This document shows, piece after piece, positions 1-11,184 of a DNA stretch of 64,000 nucleotides. Position numbers and translations under genes: made by a program. This DNA is from Phragmites australis (taxonomy: Eukaryota; Streptophyta; Magnoliopsida; Poales; Poaceae), in contig NC_084930.1 of NCBI RefSeq assembly GCF_958298935.1, positions 28,928,001 to 28,992,000 of the forward strand, written 5' to 3'. Under the pieces are notes generated by a model. It was not told the origin of the DNA and searched no databases. It saw only the letters and a program-made list of their open reading frames with translations. How positions within the stretch are numbered: position 1 is the first letter of the stretch; each line of letters opens with the position of its first letter.

Positions 1-1639
1 GTGGCGACTTACATGTTGATTCCCAGAGTCGCAGGATGCAAGAATCTTGAGCTTTTTCTTGTACCATGTACCTGTAGAGTACGGGTTAGCATTATTTATT
101 TGTTCTTTAGTTACTGAATGAAATCTGAAAATGAATCATAGGGTGAAAAGCATGCACTCCTTGTGAGGCTGTAAGGCTGAAGAATATGTCCTCCTTGTAA
201 ACAACATAGAATAATCGGTGGTGGAGCTGGCTCGAGAAGTTCCATAGTTGAAACGGGTTATTACGGGCCTGCTTAGCGAAGTTTCAGCTTAAAAAGTTTT
301 GGAGCTAAAGCCGTGAGTACATCGAGTAATTTTATTCCTATTTTAAACTTAAAACAAAGACTTAACCACTTTATTTTAAGTTATAAACTCTGTATCTAAT
401 ATGGAGCTGAAAAGACATAACTCTATCAACAGGATCTACTATTACATATCCGCTCCTTGTAATGAGTGATTGGCATTGGTATTTATTTGGCTTAACTTCG
501 TCTGGCCTCCTTGATTGTCTGGCACCAAACACTTCATTTGGTCTCGATCATCCCACCATTGACCGTCAAATTACATCTATCATCTACACACCATGAGACA
601 AGCAAATACATATCTTCAACTTCAATTCCAGTTAGTCTATAATCAATATGCTCAAATGAAATCCTAAATCAATTCAAATCACATCAAAGTTCATGCAAAA
701 TCGAATATTATTAAACCAAATAAATATCAATATCAATCACTCATCACAAGTAAATCAAATCATATTTTAACTTGGCTTCTCAATCTTTAATGATATTTTA
801 AGCTTCATGGCACTTTAAATGTTAATTTTGAGAGTATGCCAACATTTTAGGATTTTGCTCGAACAATATGTAGATTTGCAATTTGCCGCATTTTACACAA
901 CTTTTGGTCAGAAATCAGAGTTTTTTTTCCAAAATAAATGGGTGGGAATATTGGCAAATTACTAGGATGAACCGGGCCCACCCAACAATGGGTTAAAAGT
1001 TAAAACGAGGCTTCGGGAGAAAACCAAGAGAGGGAGAGAGAAAACCCTACAGACTTGTTTGGGTGCCCTATTTCCTACCGGGATCTTGACCTGTTCCACG
1101 TGGGCCGAAGCCCCAGGGCAGCTTCCCCGGGCTATGTGAGAGGTGCATTTGTGAGCCTATTTGAAGGGGGCGTCTTGGCCCGATTTTGCACTGTTTTCAG
1201 AGTTTTGATTTAAAATATGTTTCTTTTTATTAATTTAACAAAAATATGTGGTTGTTTAAAAAATGATGAAACGAGAGGCATGTCGCCCATGCATAGGGCG
1301 ACAACGAAAAATCACCTGCTCATGGGGCGGATTCTATAAAAATTGCCCAATAAAAGGGCGACAAGGTAGTGCCCAACGTTAGCAACTTTTTATAAAAACC
1401 GATATCCATTAGGCGACAGGGTTACCAGACTGCGCAACACATCTTTAAAAATATCATAACTTTTCCATATAAACTTAGATGGAGATGTTTTTTATATGAA
1501 AATTGCATCCCCCAATGAGAGCTACAACTTTGTAATTGGTCATTTTTCCATTGGAGGCCATTTGAATACCAAAAAAGTTCTAGAATGTTGAGATCTATAA
1601 TTTTGAGATCTAAGCATTCCCCCTTCGGCGATTTACAAC
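1..1639. other. Non-coding, AT-rich leading region
   Basis: I see no supportable gene here. Bases 1400-1620 read like the low-complexity filler common inside grass transposons. A GA-rich stretch near 1025-1045 is followed by AAACCCTA (telo-box-like), which could mark a promoter, but no open frame follows it. The very start could be the 3' end of a gene lying upstream of the window; I cannot confirm that. Confidence 0.4.
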
Positions 1640-1895
1640 GATACATATGCTTCATCAAAAACTCCTCAAAAATTAAGTGGGACAAATATAGAGAAAAGAG
1701 TGCATATTACCGTTATCATATTGCACATATTTCCTCATTAAAAACCTTGCATGAGACACCTTCATGTAAAAACTCATAAGGAAAAAAGTACAATGTTTAT
1801 GTAAGTTGCATTGAACTTGTTGCCTCGTTAAAAACATCAGGTGAGAAACCTTCATGTAAAAACTCACGGAGGGGAAAAGAGTACAACACTCAACC
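1640..1895. repeat. Three imperfect tandem copies of an ~85-bp unit
   Basis: Each copy has the same skeleton: a 'TTAAAAAC' or 'TCAAAAAC' block, then 'CTTCATGTAAAAACTCA' (clear in the second and third copies), then a purine-rich 'GGAAAAAAGTACAA' or 'GAAAAGAGTGCA' block. The second copy (about 1721-1805) and third (about 1806-1895) are close relatives; the first (about 1640-1720) is more decayed. Phrases like this recur in plant transposable elements, so I infer a transposon remnant, but I cannot name the family. Confidence 0.45.
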
Positions 1896-2498
1896 TTCTC
1901 GATCTTATATTCTTCAAGTGATTTATTCTTCATGAATAATAATTAATCTTCATGATATTTCTATAATGATCTACTTGATCTTGTTAAGTAGCTAGTTGGG
2001 AGTATCATGATATTTGATGATGTGGGCCTTCATTCATCTTTGAGGGGGTACATGAAGGTTTTTCTGGTGGTGGTTCTTGTCAGATAAAACACCTTTTAGC
2101 TTTTGACATCAAGAACAATAATATGTACCTGACTTGCACTCACTGAATTCTTTTCTTGTTCAGAATTGTACATGGTTCAATTTAAGTGGCTCGCTTTCTT
2201 TTCTGAAATCCTTTCCTGTACGTTGTCTAAATTATTTTCGTGTATCATAGTTCAGAATTGATTATTTTTTTAATTTAAAAGTGTATCATGGACTCATGGT
2301 TCAGCTTATGGTGATATAAAGTATAATTACATGCACCTTGTTTGCAACCCTTTTTTTTTTCCTGTCATGAGTGTATTGAAATTAAGAAATGGAATAAGTA
2401 ACAGACTGAGTTTCTATCAGAGTACATGCAGAAGCTATTGTTATGCTTCACTTTATTTTCTTGCTCATTGAATATCCTTTTCTTTTTCCATTCGGAAG

Positions 2499-2639
2499 AT
2501 CGTTTGGACCGAGAAGGCCTTCACAACAAAAATAAGACTTGTAGCCATATACAAACTGATGCAATCTGTAGGTGTTGAAGACAGCAAGCATTTAAGCAAC
2601 GTTAGAAAGAGCGCAGAAGCCGGAAGGGCTTCTTCTTAG
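2499..2639 (+). CDS. Possible terminal exon of an unidentified gene
   Basis: An open stretch of 46 codons ends in TAG. It follows a pyrimidine-rich tract and an AG at 2497-2498, which looks like a 3' splice site. The peptide is balanced and protein-like, beginning IVWTEKAFTTKIRLVAIYKL and ending SAEAGRASS. A plausible 3' UTR follows. I do not recognise the family and cannot place the upstream exons, which may lie before the window. It could equally be a chance open frame; 46 codons is weak evidence. Confidence 0.28.
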   Translation: MVWTEKAFTTKIRLVAIYKLMQSVGVEDSKHLSNVRKSAEAGRASS

Positions 2640-2845
2640 CATCAGTACTTCCATATTGTGTATAACCGCTGGTGTTATCACCTTTTAGTCCAATGGTGGG
2701 AGATGTTTGAAGTTTGAAACGCCACTGTAAATCCTTTGTTGTCTGTCAATTCTCATGTATGCCTATGTATATTATGTCCAGCCTTAAGGGGTGTTTAGGA
2801 GAATGAAATAACAGTAGCTACAATGTTCATCAAATCAAATTTATT

Positions 2846-2978
2846 TTGCGGAGGGCATGATAGCCCAATGGCAAATCCTCATGGGAGAGGTGAGCCAAGG
2901 GTTCGATCCCCCTCCTGTACGTCTCCTTCAAAAATATGCTCCAAAAAGCCTTCAGGTAAAGTGGGGCCGGTAATAAAA
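2846..2978 (+). mobile_element. tRNA-derived SINE with target-site duplication
   Basis: The ~133-bp body carries an RNA polymerase III A-box-like TAGCCCAATGG (2861-2871) and a B-box-like GGTTCGATCCC (2900-2910), spaced as in a tRNA-derived promoter. It ends in a short A-rich tail (TAATAAAA). It is flanked by a perfect 14-bp direct repeat, AAATCAAATTTATT, at 2832-2845 and 2979-2992, the expected mark of LINE-assisted insertion. No cloverleaf with a credible anticodon arm is evident, so this is a SINE and not a tRNA gene. The family is not identified. Confidence 0.72.
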
Positions 2979-2992
2979 AAATCAAATTTATT

Positions 2993-4164
2993 AAGCATAT
3001 ATCTCTTGGTTCCTGGTATTGCATACACTTGGGATTTTGAAATAGATCTTTATTATTCTTGTATGCAATTATATTTTCCCAGTGGTTTTGCGATATTTCC
3101 CTTTTATTACGCCCTGTTATGCAGTTTGCCCATTTTTTTCCCTATTTTGTTCGAATTTTCTGAGCCTTGCTATTTTTTTTTGTGATTTTACCTAAATCTC
3201 TGTGTATTTGTTTTTTCTCCTGAATTTTTTGTGAACGTTCCTTGAAATTTCTTTTTGAATTTTACATTATTTTTTTCTAAAGATACTGTGTTTTTTGGAT
3301 TTTCACTGATGTCCCTAATTCTCTGTGTTGGTATCACTTTTGCTTTCAAACTATTGCAGGGAAGGCGGATCCTTTTCCACAAGGGAAAATTCTACTGGCT
3401 TTTGTGGATATATGAGCTACGTGTTAAGATTTAGGTTAGAGAGATAGATAAAAAAATTATAAAATAAATAAAAGAATTAATAGTGGATAAATATTAAATG
3501 AAAAGAACCCAATAATTCATGTATTCACACCATATGCAAAATTGTCTTTCTCATCTTTTTCGTAGTGGAGAGGATCATGTCTACATATGGCTAAATGAGT
3601 CTATCAGATCGGCTTAACTACGGCATGGCTTGACATGCCCATTAAGATTAACGCGCCACGTCAAAGTCACGGCTCACGACACGACTCGTCAGTTATTGTG
3701 TCGAGTCAGTCTGGGTATGGTTATGGTCTGACTGGCCCGGTAGGCATAATGAGGTGAGGTGACACGGTAGTGAGACGACACAGAGACGGAACGTGGCGGC
3801 CGAGCGGCAGGAGGAGGTTGGGGGTGAATGGCCGTACGGCGAGGTAGGGTAACGATGGGATAGAGAGGCTAGAGGTGTCAGGTATGGCATCATGGCGGTT
3901 GGGCGCGGCTAGGTAGGTCATGCCTATGCCAATTCGTTTAAGTCAGATCGGTCAAACATTGTTTCAGATACGGTCCAGTCCATCCATCGGTCATCCACCT
4001 TGGTCCAGGCCAGTAGACACGGCGGCCGAAATGGCCATCTTCCGATTATCCATCCTTCCTCAAAAATTCCTCCTACGCGGGCACCGGCGCCGATTTTTCA
4101 TCCCCACCCACCGCACTACCGCAGCCCCGCCCGCCGCCGGCGCCACCTGCCGCCGGTCAGCACT
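2993..4164. other. Spacer and 5' flank of the first mTERF gene
   Basis: The left part is T-rich with no gene. About 3600-3960 is GC-richer with phrases such as GGCATGGC and CATGCC, which may be a decayed hAT-type MITE, but I could not define its ends. The last ~150 bases are the likely promoter and 5' UTR of the mTERF gene. The open frame does run upstream of 4165, but only from a TTG and without similarity to the sister genes. Confidence 0.4.
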
Positions 4165-5346
4165 ATGCTCTGCCTCCGAAAATGCATCCTTCCGCATCTC
4201 CTCTCCCTGCGCCATCCCTCTCCCACATCCCTCCACCCCCTCATGTCACTCCACCGCCTCCTCTCCGCCACTGGGAACCCCTTCGCCGCCGAGGATTACC
4301 TCGTCGCCAACTGCGGCCTCTCCAAGGCGCAGGCCGTCAAGGCCTCCAAGATGATCTCCCACCTCAAGTCCCCCTCGAAGCCCGACGCCGTCCTTGCCTT
4401 CCTAACCGGCCTCGGCCTCTCCCACGCCGACATCGCCACCGTCGTCTCCAATGACCCGCTCTTGCTCTGCGCCGACGTCGAGAAGAGCCTGGCACCCCGC
4501 ATCGTCGAGCTCAGCGACCTCAGGCTATCGCGTCCTGAGATCGCGCGCCTCGTCTTGACCGCCCGAAACCACCTCCGCAGCAGCTCGCTCCGCCGCAATG
4601 TTGACTTCTGGCTCCAGGTTTTTGGCTCCCTTGATGAGCTCTTGCATGTCCTCAAGGTCAGCAACGGTCTCCTCGGCATGGACCACGAGAAGGTGGTCTC
4701 CAACCTGGCACTCCTTCAGGGATGTGGGATACGTGTTCCTGAAATTCCCAAAGCATTCATGTGTCGGATGGTCACCGTGAGCACTAAGCACCTGCAGGAA
4801 GCTTTGGCACGTGTTGATGAGTTTGGAATAGAGCAGAACTCGTCGGTTTTCCCTCATGCGCTTTCAACATTTGCAATCCTCAGCCGCGAGAAGCTCACTA
4901 AGAATATGCAACTGTTTGAGAAGCTTGGATGGTCAAGGGAGGATATATCATTAGCAGTGAGAAAGTTCCCTAATATCCTGGGTTCTACTGAGAAAAGAGT
5001 TCGAAGAAGTTTGGAGTTCCTGATGGGGGACGTCGGGTTGGAGATACCATACATTGCACGAAGGCCAGCTTTGATGTTGTATAGCATTGAACGTCGTTTG
5101 TTGCCACGGCATTGCTTGATGAATTTTCTCAAGGCAAAGGGGCTGCTGAATGCTGAGTTTAGCTTCTATTTTGTTTCCACCATGGGCAATGAAAAATTTC
5201 TGCATAGATTTGTGCATCCTTACGAGGATAGTGTTCCAGGTCTTGCTGCTGCTTTTGCTTCTTGCTGTGCTGGAAAACACCAATGGGAGCAGCTCTGTGA
5301 GACAGACAGAGGAAAAGAGAAGGTGCTGACACCAAAGAGCTATTAG
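4165..5346 (+). CDS. mTERF family protein, organelle-targeted (cluster member 1)
   Basis: A single-exon gene of 393 aa. mTERF proteins are nuclear-encoded helical-repeat proteins that bind nucleic acid in mitochondria or plastids and act in transcription termination, transcript processing or splicing. The ATG at 4165 was chosen because it starts MLCLRKCILPHLLSL, aligning with the N-termini of both sister genes. Residues 1-35 are rich in Arg, Ser and Leu with no acidic residue, as in a transit peptide. The grass mTERF block DYLVANCGLS starts near residue 44. Repeats follow, containing PDAVLAFLTGLGLS, SRPEIARLVL, W-R-E-D-I-x-x-A-V-R-K-F-P, and YIARRPALMLYSIERRLLPR. The C-terminus carries a charged extension (about 25 residues) not seen in the sisters. 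The target organelle is inferred only. Confidence 0.9.
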   Translation: MLCLRKCILPHLLSLRHPSPTSLHPLMSLHRLLSATGNPFAAEDYLVANCGLSKAQAVKASKMISHLKSPSKPDAVLAFLTGLGLSHADIATVVSNDPLLLCADVEKSLAPRIVELSDLRLSRPEIARLVLTARNHLRSSSLRRNVDFWLQVFGSLDELLHVLKVSNGLLGMDHEKVVSNLALLQGCGIRVPEIPKAFMCRMVTVSTKHLQEALARVDEFGIEQNSSVFPHALSTFAILSREKLTKNMQLFEKLGWSREDISLAVRKFPNILGSTEKRVRRSLEFLMGDVGLEIPYIARRPALMLYSIERRLLPRHCLMNFLKAKGLLNAEFSFYFVSTMGNEKFLHRFVHPYEDSVPGLAAAFASCCAGKHQWEQLCETDRGKEKVLTPKSY

Positions 5347-6658
5347 GAATATTTTCGAAGGTTTGTCATCCGCTTGATTCATTCTTACCTAAAAAGGAGA
5401 AGAAAAAAGTTTTTTTTTTTTTTTGCCATAGGTGATCATCTTTGGCATGACTACTTGATGAAGAGCAGTGCTATATAATGTGACATTCCATCCAGCTGGT
5501 TGATTTTTCTATAGGTGATCAATATGAATGGTGGAAGGGAAGTTTAAAAACTGAGAATATTGATTTGTTTCCTTAGGTTCTTCACAATCAAATGGTTGTG
5601 TGCTCTTGCTCGAAGTAATGTATCTAGATTGACTCCATTCCTCTGCATTGTCATTTCCATGTTCGAAATTATTTTTGAGAGTAGCAAGTGTCTCTGTTTG
5701 GAATTGCCCGAGTGATACAAAAAAGCTTTGTTGTTTTCTTCTGGAGCCAAATTATTTGCAAGAAATTTTACCTTGGCTTTGTCTAAAACAATTTAAGATA
5801 TTCCTGTGCCTTCGCCATAGAATTGTAGTTATTAAATTAGAGATTCAAGATTGTTAGACAAGCTAGATGATTTAGGGTAAGAAAAACAGTTTTGTCTTCC
5901 TTCTCTGAAACAAAATAATCAATTCATCCTGACTTCCTTGCTGTGCCCATTGAATTTTTGTGGGACAAGAATAGATGTGGGCTGTTCATTTTGTGGGTCA
6001 TATGAAGAAAAAGAATGCAAAAAAATTAGGCACTGCAAGTACAATTTTGTATATTGTTTGTTCGAACCTCTGCCTTCAGTTTTCACACATCAGAGATGGC
6101 ACGGTCTATTATTAGTAATATCACCATCCCCCAACCCCTCTTTTTTTTGAAAAAGGTTGATGACAATGTACAAAGAATATCCCTGATATTTCTTAGAGAA
6201 GTATATAAAACATTGAATTTATTTGGTAATATTAAGTTGAATGGGTTTGTGGAAGAAAAAATTTACCTCTCATGGAAGTTAGAGTTAACAGTTTAGGGAG
6301 AATGGCTATGCACATGTGTCTGCAATTGATGCACTTTACATTCACTTGTCCTACCATCCACTACTACAAACGGCAGTCAGGAAATTTTTTTTTGTGCGGG
6401 AGGAAGCTATCCCCACTCCCCAGTTTCCAGTTCCCTTTGAAATAGAAAATAGTACTCTGGCAAATAATTAATTGACTCATCAACAGGGTGGCATTTTATC
6501 AAATAACCCCTGTTTGAACCCATCTGTTTGAGTTGTTGTGCCTCCCAAACTTCTTACATGACTTTGCCATGCAAAATTGGGAGGTGGTACTGAGCTCCTG
6601 GTTGCATTTCCATTTTGATGTGAAAAACACTCACATCAACTTGACCATTAAGGGCTGC
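5347..6658. other. Spacer after the first mTERF gene
   Basis: The first part is the probable 3' UTR. The rest is T-rich non-coding DNA with several short spurious frames and no domain I recognise. Homopolymer T runs occur near 5411 and 6140. The right edge passes into a decayed mTERF copy. Confidence 0.5.
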
Positions 6659-6786
6659 CGGGCTTGAGAGGAGGCTCGTTATAAGTTTGCATCTTTACAA
6701 GTTGGAAGGACATTCCAGGTTTCTTTTTATGATACTGAGGACTTTATCACTGTAATCCTCAGTGAGAAGTTCGTTGCGGAGCTGTA
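6659..6786 (+). pseudogene. mTERF C-terminal remnant A
   Basis: Short pieces match the C-terminal repeat of the neighbouring genes: GLERRL (compare SLERRLLPR in the intact genes), then, after a frame change, FYDTEDFITVILSEKFVAEL followed by TAG. The second piece resembles both the C-terminus of the adjacent remnant (VEKFVAHR) and the MGNEKFLHRF / TEKKFHNKF motif of the intact genes. The reading frame is broken and there is no N-terminal region. I infer a separate, older duplicate copy of the array unit. Confidence 0.45.
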
Positions 6787-6789
6787 GTT

Positions 6790-7135
6790 CCTAAAGAAGA
6801 AACATCCCAATGGTCCAATGCTGAGGTGGGCATTGCAGTCTCGGAGCTGCCGGTCGCGCTGAGGAACTCCATGCCCTGGAGTTCTTGATCTTCCAGGTTG
6901 GGTTGCGGCCAGAGTACATAGCTCACAGGCCTGCATTGCTTACATATAGCTTGGTGGACCACCTCATGCCTCGGTACAATGTTGTGTTAAGTTTCTTAAA
7001 AACAAATGGATCGCTGGAGTTCGACCTGAGCTACTATACCGCCGCCCAGGTGTACGAGAAGGTCGTCGTGGAGAAGTTCGTAGCTCACAGACCTGAAGAT
7101 TTATGCTGCTTCTTTAAGCGGGGAATTGCCCGCTA
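6790..7135 (+). pseudogene. mTERF C-terminal remnant B (frameshifted)
   Basis: The first segment reads SQWSNAEVGIAVSELPVALR, matching LGWSREDISLAVRKFPNIL in the intact gene. A frameshift near 6860 moves the match to another frame: ALEFLIFQVGLRPEYIAHRP, then ALLTYSL, and a continuation to EKFVAHRPEDLCCFFKRGIAR and TAG. This covers the last two to three mTERF repeats only. The N-terminal two thirds and transit peptide are absent, so it is a truncated, frameshifted pseudogene. The peptide from 6885 on is open for 83 codons but lacks a native start. Confidence 0.75.
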
Positions 7136-7136
7136 G

Positions 7137-7998
7137 ATTCAGATTGCAAGAACCAAGAGCCAGCTTGGCTAGTTTTTGACATGGTGATGCATGCTGCTGA
7201 GAGCTCTCGTGCTGCTCAACCGGATCTCCCAGCACCTGATGAAAATGGATCAGCTGATGAAGAGACCTGAAGATTTTGGCTTACTCTTGTTTCTATATGT
7301 CGTCTGCTTTGTCATGTTGGTCTGTAATAGTATGTGGTGATGCCTCCGTCGTTTACTTCCTGAGTTTGTTGGTTACAGATGACAGTCGGCTTCTGGAAGT
7401 TTTTGCTGCTCTTTCTCCTTTATTCCTGTACTCTGAACTGTATCTTTTGTAAGTAATGGAAAAGAGTAATACCCAGGTTAAAATAAAAATATAAATTAAT
7501 TATTTGGCAAGTTTGTAACATGGAAATTTTTTCTCATCCTCGCAGAAAATCAGACACTGTATGCTAAGAAAGTGCATCATTTTAGCATCTCACCGTGGAA
7601 CAAATAATATTGCATTGTGTTAAACATAAATACCTAGAACATTGTGCTTGTGCAGCGTCACGTCTGGTAATATATTGAGTATGCTCTTGTGCCACGTCTG
7701 ATAATATTTATCTTCACCAAAAAACATATGATAATATTTAAGATTATTTGAAACATGTTTTAGCATACATTCAAATTTTATTAAATTTGCAAACTTGATC
7801 TTGGTGAAATTTTCACAAATTTACACTTTGACTGGATGCGCTGCCGAGGGAAACATTCCAAATCTAGAGCACTGGCTGCTTGAATGCGAAAGTTGTGAAA
7901 TTCCGTTGCGGCCGCGGCTCCAAGCCGGGTTGAGCAACCGGAAGCTAAAACCCTAGCCATCCCTGCGGCGCCGCTCTGGCCGCCACCGGCGCAACGCG
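7137..7998. other. Spacer and 5' flank of the second mTERF gene
   Basis: No gene is seen. The left half may be the decayed 3' end of the remnant above. The right ~100 bases become GC-rich and form the 5' UTR of the next gene. Confidence 0.5.
7948..7956 (+). promoter_or_regulatory. telo-box (AAACCCTAG) in the mTERF 5' leader
   Basis: AAACCCTAG lies about 45 bases before the ATG at 7999. Telo-boxes are known to be enriched near start sites of plant translation and organelle-biogenesis genes, which fits an organelle-targeted product. A single 9-mer can occur by chance, and I found no equivalent at the two sister genes. Confidence 0.3.
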
Positions 7999-9117
7999 AT
8001 GCTCCAACTCCGGAACCTCCTTTCCCTTATCCACCCCGCTTCCCCTCTCCCTGTCGCCTGCCTCCCTCCGCTCCTCGCCCTCCACCGCCTCCTCTCCACC
8101 GCCGCCGCCGCCCCCTTCGCCGTCGACGACTACCTCGTATCCACCTGCGGCCTCACCCGGGCGCAAGCGCTCAAGGCGTCCAAGAAGCTCTCCCACCTCA
8201 GGTCCCCCTCCAGGCCCGACGCGGTCCTCGCGTTCCTCTCCGCGCAGGGCCTCTCGCGCGCCAACATAGCCGCCGTCGTCGCCGCTGACCCGAGGCTCCT
8301 CTGCGCGGACGTGGAGAACAACCTGGACAAACGCGTCGCCACGCTTCGCGACTTCGGCCTCTCGCGCTCCCAGATCGCGCGCCTTATCATGGTCAGCCGT
8401 TTCCGCTCTGGCACCCTACGCCGCAACCTCACCTTCTGGCTCCCGGTCTTGGGCTCCATCGACAAGCTCCTCCAGGTCGTGAAGCTGAACGTTACCATCC
8501 TCTCGGTCGACCCCGAGAAGGCGTCCAAGCCTAACCTCGCCCTCCTCCAGCAATGTGGGATAAATGTTAGTGATTTCCCAACATTCATGTCCAGAGTGCT
8601 CACCAGGCCGCACAAGGTTGTGCAGGAAGCCGTGACGCAGATCGACAAGATTGGTGTGCCACGGAGCTCGCGTATGTTCTACTATGCGCTCATGGCATTT
8701 GCGATCCCAAACGAGAAGAAGCTTGCCAATAAGTTTGGTATTCTTGAGATGTATGGTTGGTCACAGGAGGATGTGTTGATAGCTGTGAGGAAGATGCCGG
8801 GTATTGTGACCATGTCGGACGACAGGCTGAGGAGAAATGTGGAATTCTTAACACGGAATGTTGGGCTGGAGACACATTACATCGCTCAAAGACCAGTGCT
8901 GATCAAGTACAGCCTTGAGCGCCGCTTGTTACCCCGGCACTGCTTGCTCAAGGTTCTCAAGGCGAAGGGATTACTGGATGCTGAGTTGGACTTCTATTTT
9001 GTGGCCAGTCTGACTGAGAAGAAGTTTCATAACAAGTTCATTGGTCCTTACGAAGAGAGAGTTCCAGGCCTTGCTCACATTTACGCTTCTAGCTGTGATG
9101 GGAAGGTACCAAATTGA
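7999..9117 (+). CDS. mTERF family protein, organelle-targeted (cluster member 2)
   Basis: A single-exon gene of 372 aa starting MLQLRNLLSLIHPASPLP. Residues 1-35 are basic and hydrophobic without acidic residues and end near HRLLSTA, typical of an organelle transit peptide. DYLVSTCGLTRAQALKASKK opens the conserved region. mTERF repeats follow with PDAVLAFLSAQGLSRANIAA, FGLSRSQIARLIM, YGWSQEDVLIAVRKMPGIV and YIAQRPVLIKYSLERRLLPR. It ends YASSCDGKVPN. It is closer to member 1 than to member 3 in the N-terminal spacer (KKLSHLRSPSRPDAV versus KMISHLKSPSKPDAV). I expect organelle nucleic-acid binding; the exact target is unknown. Confidence 0.92.
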   Translation: MLQLRNLLSLIHPASPLPVACLPPLLALHRLLSTAAAAPFAVDDYLVSTCGLTRAQALKASKKLSHLRSPSRPDAVLAFLSAQGLSRANIAAVVAADPRLLCADVENNLDKRVATLRDFGLSRSQIARLIMVSRFRSGTLRRNLTFWLPVLGSIDKLLQVVKLNVTILSVDPEKASKPNLALLQQCGINVSDFPTFMSRVLTRPHKVVQEAVTQIDKIGVPRSSRMFYYALMAFAIPNEKKLANKFGILEMYGWSQEDVLIAVRKMPGIVTMSDDRLRRNVEFLTRNVGLETHYIAQRPVLIKYSLERRLLPRHCLLKVLKAKGLLDAELDFYFVASLTEKKFHNKFIGPYEERVPGLAHIYASSCDGKVPN

Positions 9118-11176
9118 GTTTTTATCTGGCCAACAAAAGAGGTCCTCACAGGGTGCTTATGCTTGCACTGACAGTACCAATAGGGCAATAGAGCTGCTGT
9201 GTTGGAACGAAGACTTAAGGTTTGTCAATGCCTCCCCACCTAGCTCTATCATTCTAATGTTTTAAAATTTTGCTGTAGGCTGTTCATTGTCCTCTATAGC
9301 ATCAACACATTTCCTGGAGGGAACTTGCTTGATTTGAGAATTGAGATGCAACATGTATAAGTATAACTTAGGTTTTCACTAGTAAATATTGTGTGTACGG
9401 AACATTTATTGTTAGATGTGAACCTGCTCAAGAACACTTGTTTGTGAACTATATGTATTTTTTGCTTGTCATTATTTCAGTTGTTGAAGACACTCTTCAG
9501 AAAATTGAAACTTCTTGATTAGTGTGCTTACAAGCCAATCTTAACTATAAGAACCCACATCACAAGTTGAACTGTACAAATCGCAGAATAGATGAACCTT
9601 TTATTGGATGATTAGATGGTTTTAGGAGAAAATGTGGCCTGAAATTTCTTTAGATATTTTTTAAGGTGGGAAGAATAGTAAAGAAGAATTTTGCAATGAT
9701 TTTGCTAATCTGATGGTGGCAAGAATAGAATGATGTTCTGCTACCATGTTATGGAGAGAAAAATTACAAAACTAAATGCCACTATTTCCTTCCACGGCAA
9801 TCATAGTGGGAGTTCATTGTCCGGCACTGGAATTGTTTATACTTTTTAGAACATGGTAGGTTTGATCGGTGCCACAGTTTTAGTAAAACTTTGGACCTGG
9901 GGAGATGGTGATCACCATTATTATTTACATTTACTTTTTTTTCTTACAAAAACTGTCATAACCGCCTCTACTCTAGCATGTTGTTGTATAGATGAATAGT
10001 CCATCCAGAAGTGTTAGGCTTTTTTTTTAGGGTGAAAGCAAAGGCAGGAGTGCTGCCTGAAACTATTAAGTAAGAAAACGGATAGTTTTAAAGACACAAA
10101 AGTTTCACTGAAGTCGATTAAATGTAATCTGACATCAGAGCTGGGCCCTAAATGTAGGCCATCTGGGAAAAAGTGTTGGAGATTTGATGCAATTAGATTT
10201 TTCATAAAAAGAACGTAGAAATGGGTCTTGAAGCTATTCAATATAAATGGGTGGTCAAATCATGCATGTGACATAAGGCATTGCACTCAATGTCATTCGA
10301 TGTGCAATTCCAGGTGGAAGTCATGATTGTAAGCATTGCCCTGCCTCTGGGGCTCTGGGCTCTGTATTTGTATGCGGCACTTTAGAGGTGAAGTGTTTAG
10401 GTTCCTTGCCTAAGAATAATAGTCTTGTTGTTGCATAATATGATACAACCTTTTATTAAATACTGTGCATGTAAGTTATAACCTTAAACACGTGATTCTC
10501 TTGTATTTGGACATTTTGGGTTTCCTTGAGAAAACGAGATTTTACTTCATTGTTGAATATGTTACTAGCTCCATATGAATTTTCCAGTTTCCTCGTTCAT
10601 GCTTTAAAACTGGAGTATACAAAAAGTATTTGCAGTCTTGTGGAACAATCTTTTGATAAGTTTTGATTCCTATTTGTTAAAGGATACCAGCTCTCGAAGG
10701 GCTTAGGTTTCATTAATAACAGGTTATCATACTTGCAACGACCGGGTACGGTCTTGCTTGATTGTCATTGAGACAACAAAAGTTTTGTTCCGAACCTTGA
10801 AAGTGAGAAGCTTCTTTTGTATAGCTGACGGTGGAGTATAGCCAAAAGTGGATTACTGCCCAAATATAAGTCAATTTAGGATTGTCCTAAGTCAAGCATT
10901 TTTTAGCTTGGACCATCAATTTCTAAAAAAATATAGATCAACGGTGTCACTAGATTTATCAAGAAAATACTTTTATAATATATAACTATAGATACTACTA
11001 ATCAAAGTGCAATGTAGGAGACCGTATCAATATCTTGACGAACTGATATTTGGGATAAGTGGATGTAAAATTTTTGCATTTTTCTACGAAGAAAATATGC
11101 ATAACACTCAGAGCCGTCAAAACTCTCCATGGGCGCAACACCGCCATATGTGGCCCCACGCTATCAAAATTGCAAA
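9118..11176. other. Spacer after the second mTERF gene
   Basis: About 2 kb of T-rich DNA with a probable 3' UTR at its left. I see no domain-bearing frame, no remnant of a further mTERF copy and no defined transposon until the hAT element at 11185. Confidence 0.5.
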
Positions 11177-11184
11177 GCACCACC

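Noticed and set aside
2846..2978. Functional tRNA gene
   Set aside because: B box and A box are present but there is no credible full cloverleaf, and the segment has an A-rich tail and a target-site duplication; it is a SINE.
4000..4164. N-terminal extension of the first mTERF from a TTG at 4000
   Set aside because: It needs a non-ATG start, is Pro/Arg/His-rich and has no counterpart in the sister genes, which all start at MLxLR.
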